Shown in pieces: positions 45,154 to 55,503 of a stretch of DNA of 64,000 nucleotides (position 1 is the first letter of the stretch; the number at the start of each line of letters is the position of its first letter). The stretch lies in the NCBI GenBank assembly GCA_003665825.1, contig QPFY01000017.1:558001-622000 (forward strand). Reading direction: 5' to 3'. This DNA comes from Microbotryum silenes-acaulis. Taxonomy: Eukaryota; Basidiomycota; Microbotryomycetes; Microbotryales; Microbotryaceae. The position numbers were made by a program, and so were the translations under genes. The notes under the pieces are model-generated. The model was not told the DNA's origin, did not search any database, and was given only the letters and a program-made list of their open reading frames with translations.

Positions 45154-46180
45154 ATGTTCGGCAACTACCTCGGCATCGGCAACAAAGGTGGTCCCTCCGG
45201 TAAACGTAATTCGAGACCTTCCAAAGCTTCCGTAAGTACCTTACCTGGACGACGGCTCAGAGTGTGCTGCGGTCAAGGTGAGCTGACTTGGGGGCCTTGG
45301 GGACTTTTGACTTGCCCTTGACTGCACTCCATCATGGTGGGTATCGTAGCCGGATACGAGGTGTCAGAAATGTGAAGGTCTAGGACATTATACCTACGAA
45401 TGTACTGGACAACGGTACGCCCCACCTCTCTCTACCTTCACTCACTTGCTCGCACCTCCAACCCCCCCCCCGCTGACCTTGTTCTCTCGCAACCACCCCA
45501 AACAAACCAAAAAAGACAATACAAAGAACGCCCTACCCGAACTCAACAACTGAAGAACCCCAAACTGTTGACCAAATTGACCGGTCAAGCACCTCCAGTT
45601 GAAGTGGATCCTAGGAGGTCTGCGAGTGCTGCCACTTCTTTGAGCGCGATCGAATCGTCGTCGGTTGCTGTTGAGTTGCCACCCAAGTGAGTTACACCTT
45701 TGATTTTCTTTGGTTGCTTCGGGTAAGGTGGGGGGACGTTGCTGACTTTTTTTGTTGGTGTGATCGATCAGAGAAGGAACGGCGGCGATGATCCTCGCTG
45801 CGAATGAAGCCAAACGAGCTCGACGATTGGCGAGGGAAAGGGAAGAAGCTTCTAGGCGGGGGAGGTCGAAGAGTAGGAGTTTCTCGAGTGGGAGTAGTAG
45901 TGGGTCTAGTTCGAGCAGTGGGTCGTATTCGAGTTCGAGCAGTAGGTCCAGGAGTAGGAGGAGGAGTGGGTCCAGTCGTCGCTCGAGGTCAAGGGATAGT
46001 AGGAGTCGTAGTCGATCGAGAAGTATTTCGAGGAGTAGAAGCAGGAGTGAGAGTCCAGTGAGGAAGACGAAGAAAGGTCGTCCAAGTGTGAGTAGGAGTA
46101 CAAGTCGATCGCGCTCCGTTTCGAGCTCGAGGTCGAGGTCAAGGTCGCCGCCTGTTAAGAGGAGCCGAAGGGATGATTGA
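45154..46180 (+). CDS. zinc-knuckle protein with C-terminal RS domain (ZCCHC10-like)
   Basis: Exons 45154..45231, 45350..45414, 45516..45686 and 45772..46180 join in phase, 240 residues. Exon 2 encodes a CCHC knuckle CQKCEGLGHYTYECTG with the standard C-x2-C-x4-H-x4-C spacing, followed by RQYKERPTRTQQLKNPKL, the signature of ZCCHC10/SREK1IP1-like proteins. The C-terminal 130 residues are a long Arg/Ser domain (RSRSRRRSGSSRRSRSRDSR type), typical of splicing-associated nuclear proteins. A role in pre-mRNA splicing or RNA binding is inferred from this architecture. A longer start at 45070 is possible. The gene is tail-to-tail with Arp4. Confidence 0.82.
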
Positions 46181-46486
46181 GGCACGGCGTGAAAGGGAAA
46201 AGGGGTGGTCCGTGTGGTATTGAGTTTGATGGGGTGTACAAGTACGAACAAAAAGTGTTTGCAGGGTTTTGCGTCGTGTAATGCCAAAAGCAATAAGATT
46301 CTTCCGTGTGCGATGAAAGGGAGAGTGACGAAAATGCCTTGGAACATGTCCGTCCACACATAAAACACACACAATATCAAAGACTGATGTACAACATCCC
46401 CTACGATATTTCGTTTGCATCGCTTCGCAATGGTGCCTGCGAAACTGCTTCAGCCCGACCAATCCAGGCCCCCATTATTCCGCCTT
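46181..46486. other. intergenic, tail-to-tail
   Basis: The 306 bases between the stop codons of the zinc-knuckle gene (+) and Arp4 (-) hold both 3' UTRs. No other feature is seen. Confidence 0.5.
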
Positions 46487-48108
46487 TCAAGCCGCCCTAC
46501 GACTAACGATACTTTTGCCGACCTCCTCATACTCATCCTTCCCAATCCAAAGCTGATGGAACGTACCCAAACTAGCCAAGATACTCGCACCCAACCAACT
46601 CGAATGAACCCTCTCACTCGGACTCGAAGCCGCATGAATCTTGACCTTTGCATTGCCCGCCACCAATGCCATCTCTGCGGAAAGACGATCGACGAAGCCT
46701 TGGGAGAGCGTTGTTCCACCTGTGACGACGATGTTGCTGAAGAAGGTGGAGTGGAGATCGGGGTCGATCTGGATGAGGGACGAGGTGATGAGTTTTTGGA
46801 GGGGGAGGAGGGAGGAGTAAGGGTGCGAAGGGATGGTCGAGGCCGAGCTGGGGAGCGGGAGGGAAAGGAAGGACGAGGGGAGGTATTTGGAAGGGTTGAA
46901 GAGGACTTCGGGGACGGTGTTGCGTGGTGTGGGGCCGAAATACGAGTTGAAGCCGTTGGGGAACTCGAACGGTCGCGTCGGCTTGGTCGCGAGCAGTCTG
47001 TGCGGGGTGGGGAAAGAACGAGTCAGCACGGGAGGGCGTGGGGGAATATGATAGCTCTACAACGCACTCGTCGCTCCAGTTGGGTGTGGTGAGGAACTCG
47101 CAGGTGGTCTCTTTGAACTCGTGCATGACGCGCATCTCCTGCGAGAGGTGGTACGAAGGCGTGGTCGGGCACGAGGGGTCCTCCGGATTGGGCATTCGTT
47201 CGTCCCTGTGATTGGTACCATATACAGAGTCAGTTAGTGTGCTATGTATGCCCAACTGGACATGATGGCTTACCTGAGCTGAGCCTTTGCTGGCTGATTG
47301 GGATCGACGGCGGTCTTTTGTTGGACGAGGTAATGCGGCACAATCTCGACGGGCGGTTCCTGGGTCTTGAGGTTGTCGAGCAGCAGTTGCGACAAGAGAC
47401 GACCGCCGGTCGGTTGTTTTTGAATAGCTGTGCGATGCCAACCCAGGTCAGCTTCTTCACATTGGCTTGTTCTAATCGGTTTCGGTTTCCGCGTGCGCAC
47501 CTTTTCGGAGCACGAATCCGTCATAGATGGGGGTGATGGTCGTGAGTTCGTGTCCTACATCGACGACGAGTGCCGATCCTTTTCCAGAGGCAAAGCTGTG
47601 CGGCAGGTTTGCAGTCAAGTTAGTGAACAGGCTCACAAGCTTGTCTGTCACCAGCTTGGACTGACGCGGACATGACGGCCTTGTCGACGGCATAGTACGC
47701 CGGTGCCTGGTACTTTTCGAACGCCAACTCGCACATCTTCTCCTTGTTGCTCTGCGTGTTCCAACTCGGTTCGGTCGTCAAAAGGGGGAACTCGGCGAGG
47801 AGGTTCTCGAGGCGCATCCGGTCGAGGAACGCATGGTCGATCGCCCTCTCCGCCGCTTCCCAATCGGTGACCAAACCATCCGAGATGAAAGTCGAATGCA
47901 CGGCGTGGGGGCGGTAAAGGTGCACCGAATTGCCGTGGATGTAGGAAGGGGTCGGATGAGCCTCGGACGCGGATACGGTCGAGTAGACGGAGGGGAAGAT
48001 CGTCTTGGGCGTGTCTTCGCCAGCGTAACCGGCGCGTACCGTGTCCGAGCCGATGTCGAGTACGAGCGCGGATACTTCGTCGCCACCGTATTGCACGGGT
48101 GGAACCAT
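46487..48108 (-). CDS. ARP4: actin-related protein 4
   Basis: Nuclear actin-related protein, subunit of NuA4, INO80 and SWR1-type chromatin complexes. Exons complement(47666..48108), complement(47501..47595), complement(47274..47427), complement(47068..47205) and complement(46487..46997) join in phase, 446 residues (yeast Arp4 489). The start VQYGGDEVSALVLDIGSDTV followed by RAGYAGEDTPK is typical of Arp4/BAF53. Other actin-fold marks are GSALVVDVGHELTTITPIYD, VVTGGTTLSQGFVDRL and a C-terminal SSWLGASILASLGTFHQLWI with the actin-like W-x-G. It is divergent from the phosphopantetheinyl transferase gene, with only 264 bp between start codons. Confidence 0.92.
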
Positions 48109-48372
48109 CGTAGAGGAGTGGGGTGGGTGGAGGTCGGGGTTGAGGGGGTGGGATCAAGGAGAGCAAGCGCCGGAAATGCGATACCGACCCGACGGCGACC
48201 GTGATCGCGCGGCCACAAGTTCCGCCGCTCGTTTGCGCTTGGACCTCTTGCCCGCGATTTTCACTTTGGAACCACACTCGACTCGAATCGAATGCCGCTT
48301 TGTTTTCTCCCGCAACGGCCCCACACCAAAAGTCACCAAGGACTTCGGAATCGTCAACACGCGGACCATGTC
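48109..48372. promoter_or_regulatory. short bidirectional promoter of ARP4 and the PPTase gene
   Basis: The start codons of two divergent genes are 264 bp apart, so the promoters overlap or are shared. No motif was identified with confidence. Confidence 0.5.
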
Positions 48373-49479
48373 ATGACCCTACCTCCCACCACTGGCCTCC
48401 GCAAACCCAAACCCAGCACATTGCAGATCCATGCCGTACACGTGCCAACCACCTTGCCCGATCACGAGGCCTACCAGTCACACCTGCACCTGCTCCGCCA
48501 TGACCCGGAAGCCGTACAAGAGATTCAACGATACCGCTTGATGGACGATTCGAAGCGTGAGCTTTGCCTCTCAGTCTTTCACGACCGGAAGCAGCGCACT
48601 TTTATCTCACTCTAGCATTGTATCGTCAGGCGCTCTCGTCTCTCGACTCCTCCCTCGATACGTCCTCGCCTTACAGGGACTAGACTGGCGTCAAGTCCGT
48701 TTCGAAAAGGGCGAATACGCAAGACCTCTCGCCGTGAGCGGTTCATAGCCTCCGAGCCTTCGACGAAGTGCAGCCCGAGCTCATCGTGGTTGACGTACAT
48801 ATCACAGATCCACCCCAATCTACCTAAAGACTTTCAGTACTCCGCTTCCCATGATGCCGAGTGGGTCATCTGCGCTTCGACTTTTGGGACTGAGCACGGC
48901 CAAGATTTGCCTCGAGTCAAGAACGTAGGCGTAGATGTGATGCGCCTTGCGATCCCTTGGGAGAACGTCAATCAGGAAGGGATGTTGGACATCATGAAGG
49001 ATCATGTGTGTTACCTATCCACGAATCTGACGTTCTTTGTGGGCTCTTTTCTGACACCACTGAGAATCCTTTACCAGCTCTCCCCAACGGAACTCGCACA
49101 CATCCAATCTGATTCAAACCCCGACCTCGAAGCGCTCTTCTCATATTGGGTCCTCAAAGAAGCCTACATAAAGGCACGCTCGTTAGGTCTTCGTGGCTTC
49201 CCCGAGTTGAAGAGGATCGAATTCCATCTCGATGCAAAAGCGCCGGATGCAAGTTGGGAGTGGAAGACGGTCAAGGGGTCCCTGGACAGAGTGCAATTAG
49301 ATGGGTGGTGGTTCGGTTTGAAGACGTTCGATGGAGGTAGATATTTACTTGGGATGGCTTTGGGATTGGATGGGGGAGAACAAGTGGAGGAGCCGAGTTG
49401 GGAGGTGGACGCTTTGGAGTGGGCCACGATATTGGACACGCTGCAGTGCAGATGGTGTGAGCTGCAGTCTCCACTCTGA
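48373..49479 (+). CDS. 4'-phosphopantetheinyl transferase
   Basis: Transfers the phosphopantetheine arm from CoA to carrier proteins such as alpha-aminoadipate reductase or polyketide/nonribosomal synthases (Sfp/AASDHPPT/Lys5 type). Exons 48373..48556, 48630..48733, 48808..49005 and 49078..49479 join in phase, 295 residues, near the human enzyme (309). Motifs: DDSKRALVSRLLPRYVL (exon 1-2 join), IHPNLPKDFQYSASHDAEWV, the Mg-binding VGVDVMRLAIP and the C-terminal FSYWVLKEAYIKARSLGL. It is the large-subunit Sfp type, not the small AcpS type. No biosynthetic cluster is in view, so lysine synthesis or general carrier activation is most likely. Confidence 0.88.
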
Positions 49480-49793
49480 ATCTTTGGGCCGGAGAATGAA
49501 GGACGATGGGATTATATGTGCGCAGCCGAGCCAAGAGGTATTATGATCGAGCACAAGCGAGGCTCCCCATCCGAAATTGTCCATTCAGCAAAAGGCGCCT
49601 CGTCGGATGATCCCAGTCAGGAAAGCCGCTTCCGTCGCGTGGGAATTGGTCGGCTGCGACCAGATCGACATTTTCGACTCGGTTCACTCGAGGCTGTTCT
49701 GTACGCGTCTTCAGCTTACCCTTGGTCGAGCTCCAGCTATCATCGTCTTCTTCGCTCTCTCGGCATTCCGTTCCACCAGGGTTACGTCGAACG
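49480..49793. other. intergenic
   Basis: The 3' flank of the PPTase gene and promoter of the cysteine-rich gene. Nothing else is seen. Confidence 0.45.
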
Positions 49794-51578
49794 ATGAATC
49801 GAACCGCCTCCGGGACGGCTCGTCTCGCCACCGTCACGCTGCTCCTGACCGCACTGCTTCTGGCTCAGTGCGGTCCAACCCTCGTCAATGCGATCCCCAC
49901 ACCCGCCGGCGAGGGACAGGCTGTCAAAGTGGCGAATGTTCGACCAATAGATTCGAAAGCGCCGGCAGTCAAGTTTTCCGCTGAACGTGAGTGGCTTTCA
50001 TCATGCTTCGGGTGGGCCATGTTGTGTGTTTCGGTCAGCCTCCATCAGGAGCTTGGGACGCGGAGCATTTCCGACGAAGGTGGTGCGGCTCCACTTTGAT
50101 TTTGAGCATATTATCGCCCCATACCCAAGAAACGCAAACTAACTGACAACGTTTTATAATTTACCTACCCGTTTTCTGCATCGGCTTGCGATTTTACTAG
50201 TTCCACGACAACTTCCCCAATGCGGATCGGCATGGATCAAATTCAGTAACTCGGGCAACGTGCGACCGCTGACATTGGTGCTCGCCTTGCAAGAGAATCT
50301 ACCCATCGCACTTGTGAAAGCGAATGCCAAGACGACGCTCGATGAGGTGAAAGCGCTAGGCCCTGTTCAAGTGATCGATAATATCCGCAGTCGGGACAGA
50401 ATTGTTCACCCATTTCAACCTCACCGTAGGAGAGGCGATGTCGTTGAGGTTAGCCCGCTCCGTTCTATCCGAGCAGATTGTGTGTCTGTCTCTGAATTAC
50501 GTCGCTCTCTTCCTTGTTCAAACAGTTCTTCGCATTCTTCCCCAACGGCACCGGCTACAACATGAACCTAAAACGCGTAATTCAAACGGGATCGGCGAGT
50601 TGTCTCACGCCGAAATGCAAGAAGGATCAATACCTGAGCGCGGCTAGTAAGGTCCAGCGCTGAGATCGTTTCCAAACCGAACCACAAATTGAACCAAGAA
50701 CAACTCGGCTAATGAAACATATCTCTCTCCGTCTTCGTCTTTCAGCGAACGAATGCACGTCCTGTCCACCCAACGCCTCGGCGTGCGATACGTCCGGTCG
50801 AGCGACCAAATGCAGTTATGGTATTCTCACCCATGGCGAGTGCATCAAAAAGTTTTGTCAACACTCGACCAACATTCGAGGTGCGTCCGAAAAAGACTAA
50901 AGCATTCGGTGCTAGATCAGTGAACTGGATTGACGTCGTGTCGCTCTCGCAGGTGATGAATGCTGTACCGATGGGATGGCCGAAACGTGTTCGGATGCGA
51001 ATACCACTCTGACGTGTAGGAAAGGTTGGAAGCTGCTCAAACCTTTGAACGATACGGTGATCGTGGCCCTAGACGGTTTTGCGAATGGAACCTTGGTCGA
51101 TGCTGATCGCTGTCAGGGACCGTATGCGGCTCACTTCGGCGGTGAGTCTCCCCCAGGGAGGACCAGTACTCTCCAGTCGTGTTCTCGAAGCTCATCAACT
51201 GACCCGCCAGAGCTGCCGTACACTCTCAATTTTTTAGGTTCGAAACAACAGTTCGTAACCCCGAAAGACGCTCCTTGGAACTGGAAAATGGGCAAGGAGT
51301 TATCCGTTGAAGAATGTGCATTCGCTACTCTCTTCCCTTTCTTACGAAACAACGATCACGTCTTCTTGTACGAACGAAAGAACGGTTATTTCAATTGTCG
51401 AGCTTTTCATCGACAGGAAATCAAGTTGGAGTTCAAGGAATCGGGGGGGAGGTACGATTTTGGGACGGGGGGAACTTGTGCGGAGGCGAGAATGAGTTGG
51501 CCTTTCGCGGCGGAGTATTTTGATCGGGTGGGTTGCGAGGACATATTGGTTCGTGAGAGCCGTCAATGGGAGTCATAG
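49794..51578 (+). CDS. secreted cysteine-rich protein (paralogue of 33945..36737)
   Basis: Exons 49794..49986, 50201..50448, 50526..50646, 50746..50880, 50953..51141 and 51211..51578 join in phase, 417 residues. It has a clear signal peptide (ATVTLLLTALLLAQCGPTLV). Exon 2 has SGNVRPLTLVLALQENLP; exon 3 FFAFFPNGTGYNMNLKRVIQ; exon 4 the repeat CTSCPPNASACDTSGRATKC; exon 5 ECCTDGMAETCSDANTTLTC. The last exon ends with YDFGTGGTCAEARMSWPF and VGCEDILVRES, matching FDFGTFGTCADTRRSW and GCEDILMHW of the minus-strand paralogue. Exon 3 is 121 nt in both genes. The minus-strand gene has more cysteine repeats, so repeat number differs between copies. Function unknown; secretion is inferred from the signal peptide. 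Confidence 0.72.
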
Positions 51579-52221
51579 CAGTTTGGGAGACGTAAGGCAA
51601 GTATAGTTTGAGCTTGGTGTAGGCGGTATGAGATTTCATGACCATCTATCTGTCATGTTGGTGAGGGGGACAGGAGCACATTTGAGTAATCGGGTGCTCA
51701 GAAAGGCCTGTAGCGCCTACAGCACACAAGCGCGGTATGACGTCCAAGAACGGACGGTTCGGGGGAGACTCATGCGAATATAAGAAATACAGGGTAGGAA
51801 TGATGAGCCCGGAACGCGTTTACCGAGGTCCGATTGAAGGCGACGACACGGCGGCCCAACCTGGGCCTGGGAGGGGGGTGAAGAAGGTGCCCTAGGAAAT
51901 GGGTGCAAAAGAATGGCAACCCAGGTAGCGAACGAGACGCATAGATCTCTAGATGGCCGTGTTAATGCATCCAGGAAATTGGTGAAGGGGCAGACAGTGA
52001 ATTTGCTGCCTCCACGAGTCAGGGGTTCTATACTCTGACGCTGGTTCCGGCAGGTCGGCGTTGGCGATCACTCGATCACTCGCAAGCCGCCCCCCTGCCG
52101 TTCGCAGCTTCGCAAGACCCGCGCGACGAATCACGTCAGTCCTCTCTGAGCCGCGCTCGCACTCGACGACCTTTGCCTCCCTCCCTACAGCGCAGGTGTC
52201 GAACGAGTACACCATCGAATC
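51579..52221. other. intergenic
   Basis: No gene is supported in 643 bases. The last 150 bases before the ERB1 start codon are C/T-rich and should hold its promoter and leader. Confidence 0.5.
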
Positions 52222-52661
52222 ATGGCTCTACCACGACGCTCTTCTTCTCTAGGGAGTAAACCCAAGTCACAACGTCTGCCCGCCACGAACCTCGCTGCGC
52301 CTTCATCTTCTACGCGGAGTGCTTCGCAACGAGCTTCGACCTCGACTTTGAACGCGCCTACTACTTCTACGGCTGCATCCTCGAGCAAGAAGAGGAGAAA
52401 TTCTTCGTTCTCTGGCTCTGGATGGGCCAAGCCAGATGTGGCTGATTCGCTAGGGTTGGATGGGGAGGCGTTGGATTTCGGTTCGGACGAAGAAGGCGAC
52501 GATGAGGACGAGTTCACGGGCATCGCCGATGATGAGGACGAAGAGGATGATGGTGATCTCCCCGAGTTGGATCTGGAAGAGTCCGAGGAGGATGAAGATG
52601 GGGACGACGATGAGCAGGATCTGGATTCAGATGAGGAAGCGATTCTGGCTGAACTGCGAGC

Positions 52662-52692
<31 letters not shown>

Positions 52693-55206
52693 TCATCATC
52701 ACAAAATACCGACGACGAGGATGGGTCCGATTTCGATGCGTTGATGAAGAAGTACACCAGCAAACCGGATGAAGCCGATCGAGCCGCGTTCGAGACGACC
52801 TGGGACGAGGATGAGTTGCCGGTCGATTATATGAAGAGGAGCCGGACGGTCAAGAGTCGGATTACGGGGCAGGACAAGACCGAGTGGGACGATGAGATCG
52901 AGGCAGATTATGCTAGTGATAGTTCGACCGAGGAGGTGAGTGATTGTGTCGGATGATGCTACGAGGTGGTCACTGACTCGTGCGCTACGAGCTCAAACAG
53001 ACCACGAACCGAATTGGCAACGTCCCGGCCTACTTTTACGACGAGATGCCTCACATCGGCTACGACATTGACGGCAAAAAAGTCATGCGGCCCGCTCAGG
53101 GCGATGAGTTGGACAAGTTTTTGGAGGGCGTCGAAGATGCCGATGGAGGATGGTCAGTGACTATTGTTCTATTTTCGGGGAACGGCTGGCTGACAGCCAT
53201 TTGTGGGGACGATATAGGACCACGGTTAAGGACAAGCTGCATCAGCAGAATGTCGCGCTCACTGAAGAGGAACTAGACCTCATACATCGATTGGCCAAGG
53301 GAGAGAACCCGGATTCGAGTTACGATCCGTGAGTTTGGGATCTAGGTCAGAGTCTTGCTGAAAGCCACGAGCTCACCTGTCATTTCCTCTTCTGCATCAT
53401 CAGCTACGCCGATCAAATTCCTTACTTCTCTTCTCAAGTCATGGCCACGCCTTTGACGCGCCGACCTGAACCCAAGAGTCGATTCTTGCCCTCCAAATGG
53501 GAGCACAAGAAGGTCATGAAGATCGTCCGAGCTATCCGATCGGGTCGCATTGTCCCTCGGCGCCCGGGGGCCCCTTCGACTTCGGCCAACAAGGACGATC
53601 CGGCCAAACGCTTTTATGGCCTTTGGTCGCAAACCGATGCCGAGGCTGCCCCTCATCCCATGCACATGCCTGCTCCCAAGATGGCCTTGCCTTCACATCA
53701 GGAGTCGTACAACCCCCCGGAGGAATACCTGTGGACCGAGGAGGAGAAGGAAGAATTCCTCTCCAAAGAGAAGGAGGACCGAAGAGGGCAAATCATTCCC
53801 GTCAAACACGCCGCTTTGCGACAAGTTGGAGCTTATGAGAACTTTGTCCAAGAACGCTTCGATCGTTGCTTGGACCTTTACCTCGCGCCGAGGATGTTGC
53901 GGAGGAAACCGAGGCTAGACATCCAGGACCCGTCCGAGTTGATCCCCAAATTGCCTTCACCGCAAGAATTGAGGCCATTCCCGACGACGGCGAGTGTCGA
54001 GTACCGTCATCCCAACGGTGTGAGGATTCGATCCGTCTCGATCGACCCGACGGGGACGTGGGTCGTCACGGGTGCCGAGGATGGAGAGGTCCGACTATGG
54101 GAATGCGCCATTGGTCGATGCGCGATGAAGTGGCAGTGCGGCGATGGTGGACCCATCTACGACGTCGAGTGGTGCCCCGATCCCGAGAGGTCCATCTTTG
54201 CCGTCGCTTCGGCGCACAAGGTCCACCTTATCTCCCCACTTCCTCTGCTAGGTGAGGAAGTCGCATCCAGAACCAAGACTTATGCTCTCGCTGGATTCAA
54301 TGCTGCTAGCACGGGCGACGACGGGGAGAAGAAGAAGCATGTCCAGCCTCAGGAGGTGAGGTGGTCCAAGCCGAAGGGCGATTCGGAGAGGGACGAGGGG
54401 AGGTTGGTCGTCGTCGATGTGCCGGGGACATTGAAACAGGTTACGTGGCACAAGAAGGGTGATTACTTTGCGACTGTGGCTGCACCCTGTGAGTTTGGTC
54501 TGCTCGATAGCGTTGTGTATTGAACGGATTTACTGATGCGTTTATTCTATACCGTGCTCCCAGCTGGCGCGCGCTCGGTCCTCATTCACCAACTGACCAA
54601 ACACCAAACCCAAGCCCCCTTCACCAAGATGAAGGGTGACGTGCAATGCGTCTCGTTTCACCCCTCGCGCCCGCACTTTTTCGTCGCGACGCAACGACAC
54701 GTGAGGATGTACGACCTGATGAAGCAAGCGTTGGCCAAGACACTCAACCCGGGTGTCAAGTGGATCTCGTCGATCGATGTTCATCCTCAAGGAGGTGAGT
54801 GCAAGGTGTAACGTTGATAGCAACTTCAGAGTACTCACTCATCTTGTTCCTATCTTTAGATAACGTTATCGTCGGCTCTTACGACCGTCGTCTCGTCTGG
54901 CACGACCTGGACCTCTCCTCGACGCCCTACAAAACCCTGCGCTACCATGCCCGCGCCCTCCGTCAGGTTCATTTCTCGCGTGCCTACCCTCTATTCCTCT
55001 CCACCTCCGACGACGGATCCATCCACGTCTTCCACTCGACCGTTTACTCGGATCTCCTGACGAACCCTTTGATCGTGCCTTTGAAGGTGTTGAAGGGCCA
55101 CGAACCGAAGGAGAGTTTGGGTGTTCTGGATGCGGTTTGGCATCCGAGGGAACCTTGGATCGTCAGTGTTGGCGCGGATGGAGGGGCCAAATTGTGGTGC
55201 CCTTAG
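52222..55206 (+). CDS. ERB1: ribosome biogenesis protein ERB1 (BOP1)
   Basis: Nucleolar factor of the PeBoW complex (Nop7-Erb1-Ytm1) needed for 27S pre-rRNA processing and 60S assembly. Exons 52222..52935, 53001..53152, 53218..53328, 53404..54488, 54564..54794 and 54860..55206 join in phase, 879 residues. The N-terminus is very acidic ([19 protein letters not shown]), as in the family. The BOP1NT domain contains [20 protein letters not shown] with [39 protein letters not shown] and [19 protein letters not shown]-terminal WD40 propeller starts at [20 protein letters not shown] and ends with [14 protein letters not shown]. The start is the first ATG of the frame. Confidence 0.95.
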
Positions 55207-55503
55207 GTCAAGGAGTAGGGGTCTTGGGGTGTGTGATTTTTGTGGGGTTGTTGGTGTGATGTATTCCACAGTTCTCGAGCACAGAGTCTGAGGCTGGTGG
55301 CCATGGAGAGAATTCAGAACTCAGCTTTGAAAATATTGTCTGCGGGTCTCTACGTACCTGACTGGTCTTTGGTTGGATCATACCTGACATATCCCATCCA
55401 CCATTGCACGACTTGACCGAGAAAAATAGAAGAAAAAGGCCTGCCGATCTCAAGCCTTTTTTTCTTTCTTGGCGCGCTACTACTACTACACAGTGAAACA
55501 TTG
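55207..55503. other. intergenic
   Basis: Short spacer between co-oriented ERB1 and glucosidase I genes; 3' UTR of the first and promoter of the second. Confidence 0.5.

Noticed and set aside
45442..46380. Long Leu-rich minus-strand frame opposite the RS domain
   Set aside because: Its leucine runs are the complement of Arg/Ser codons; the + strand has a zinc knuckle and correct introns.
52440..52700. GA-rich tract as a satellite
   Set aside because: It encodes the acidic Asp/Glu region expected in ERB1.
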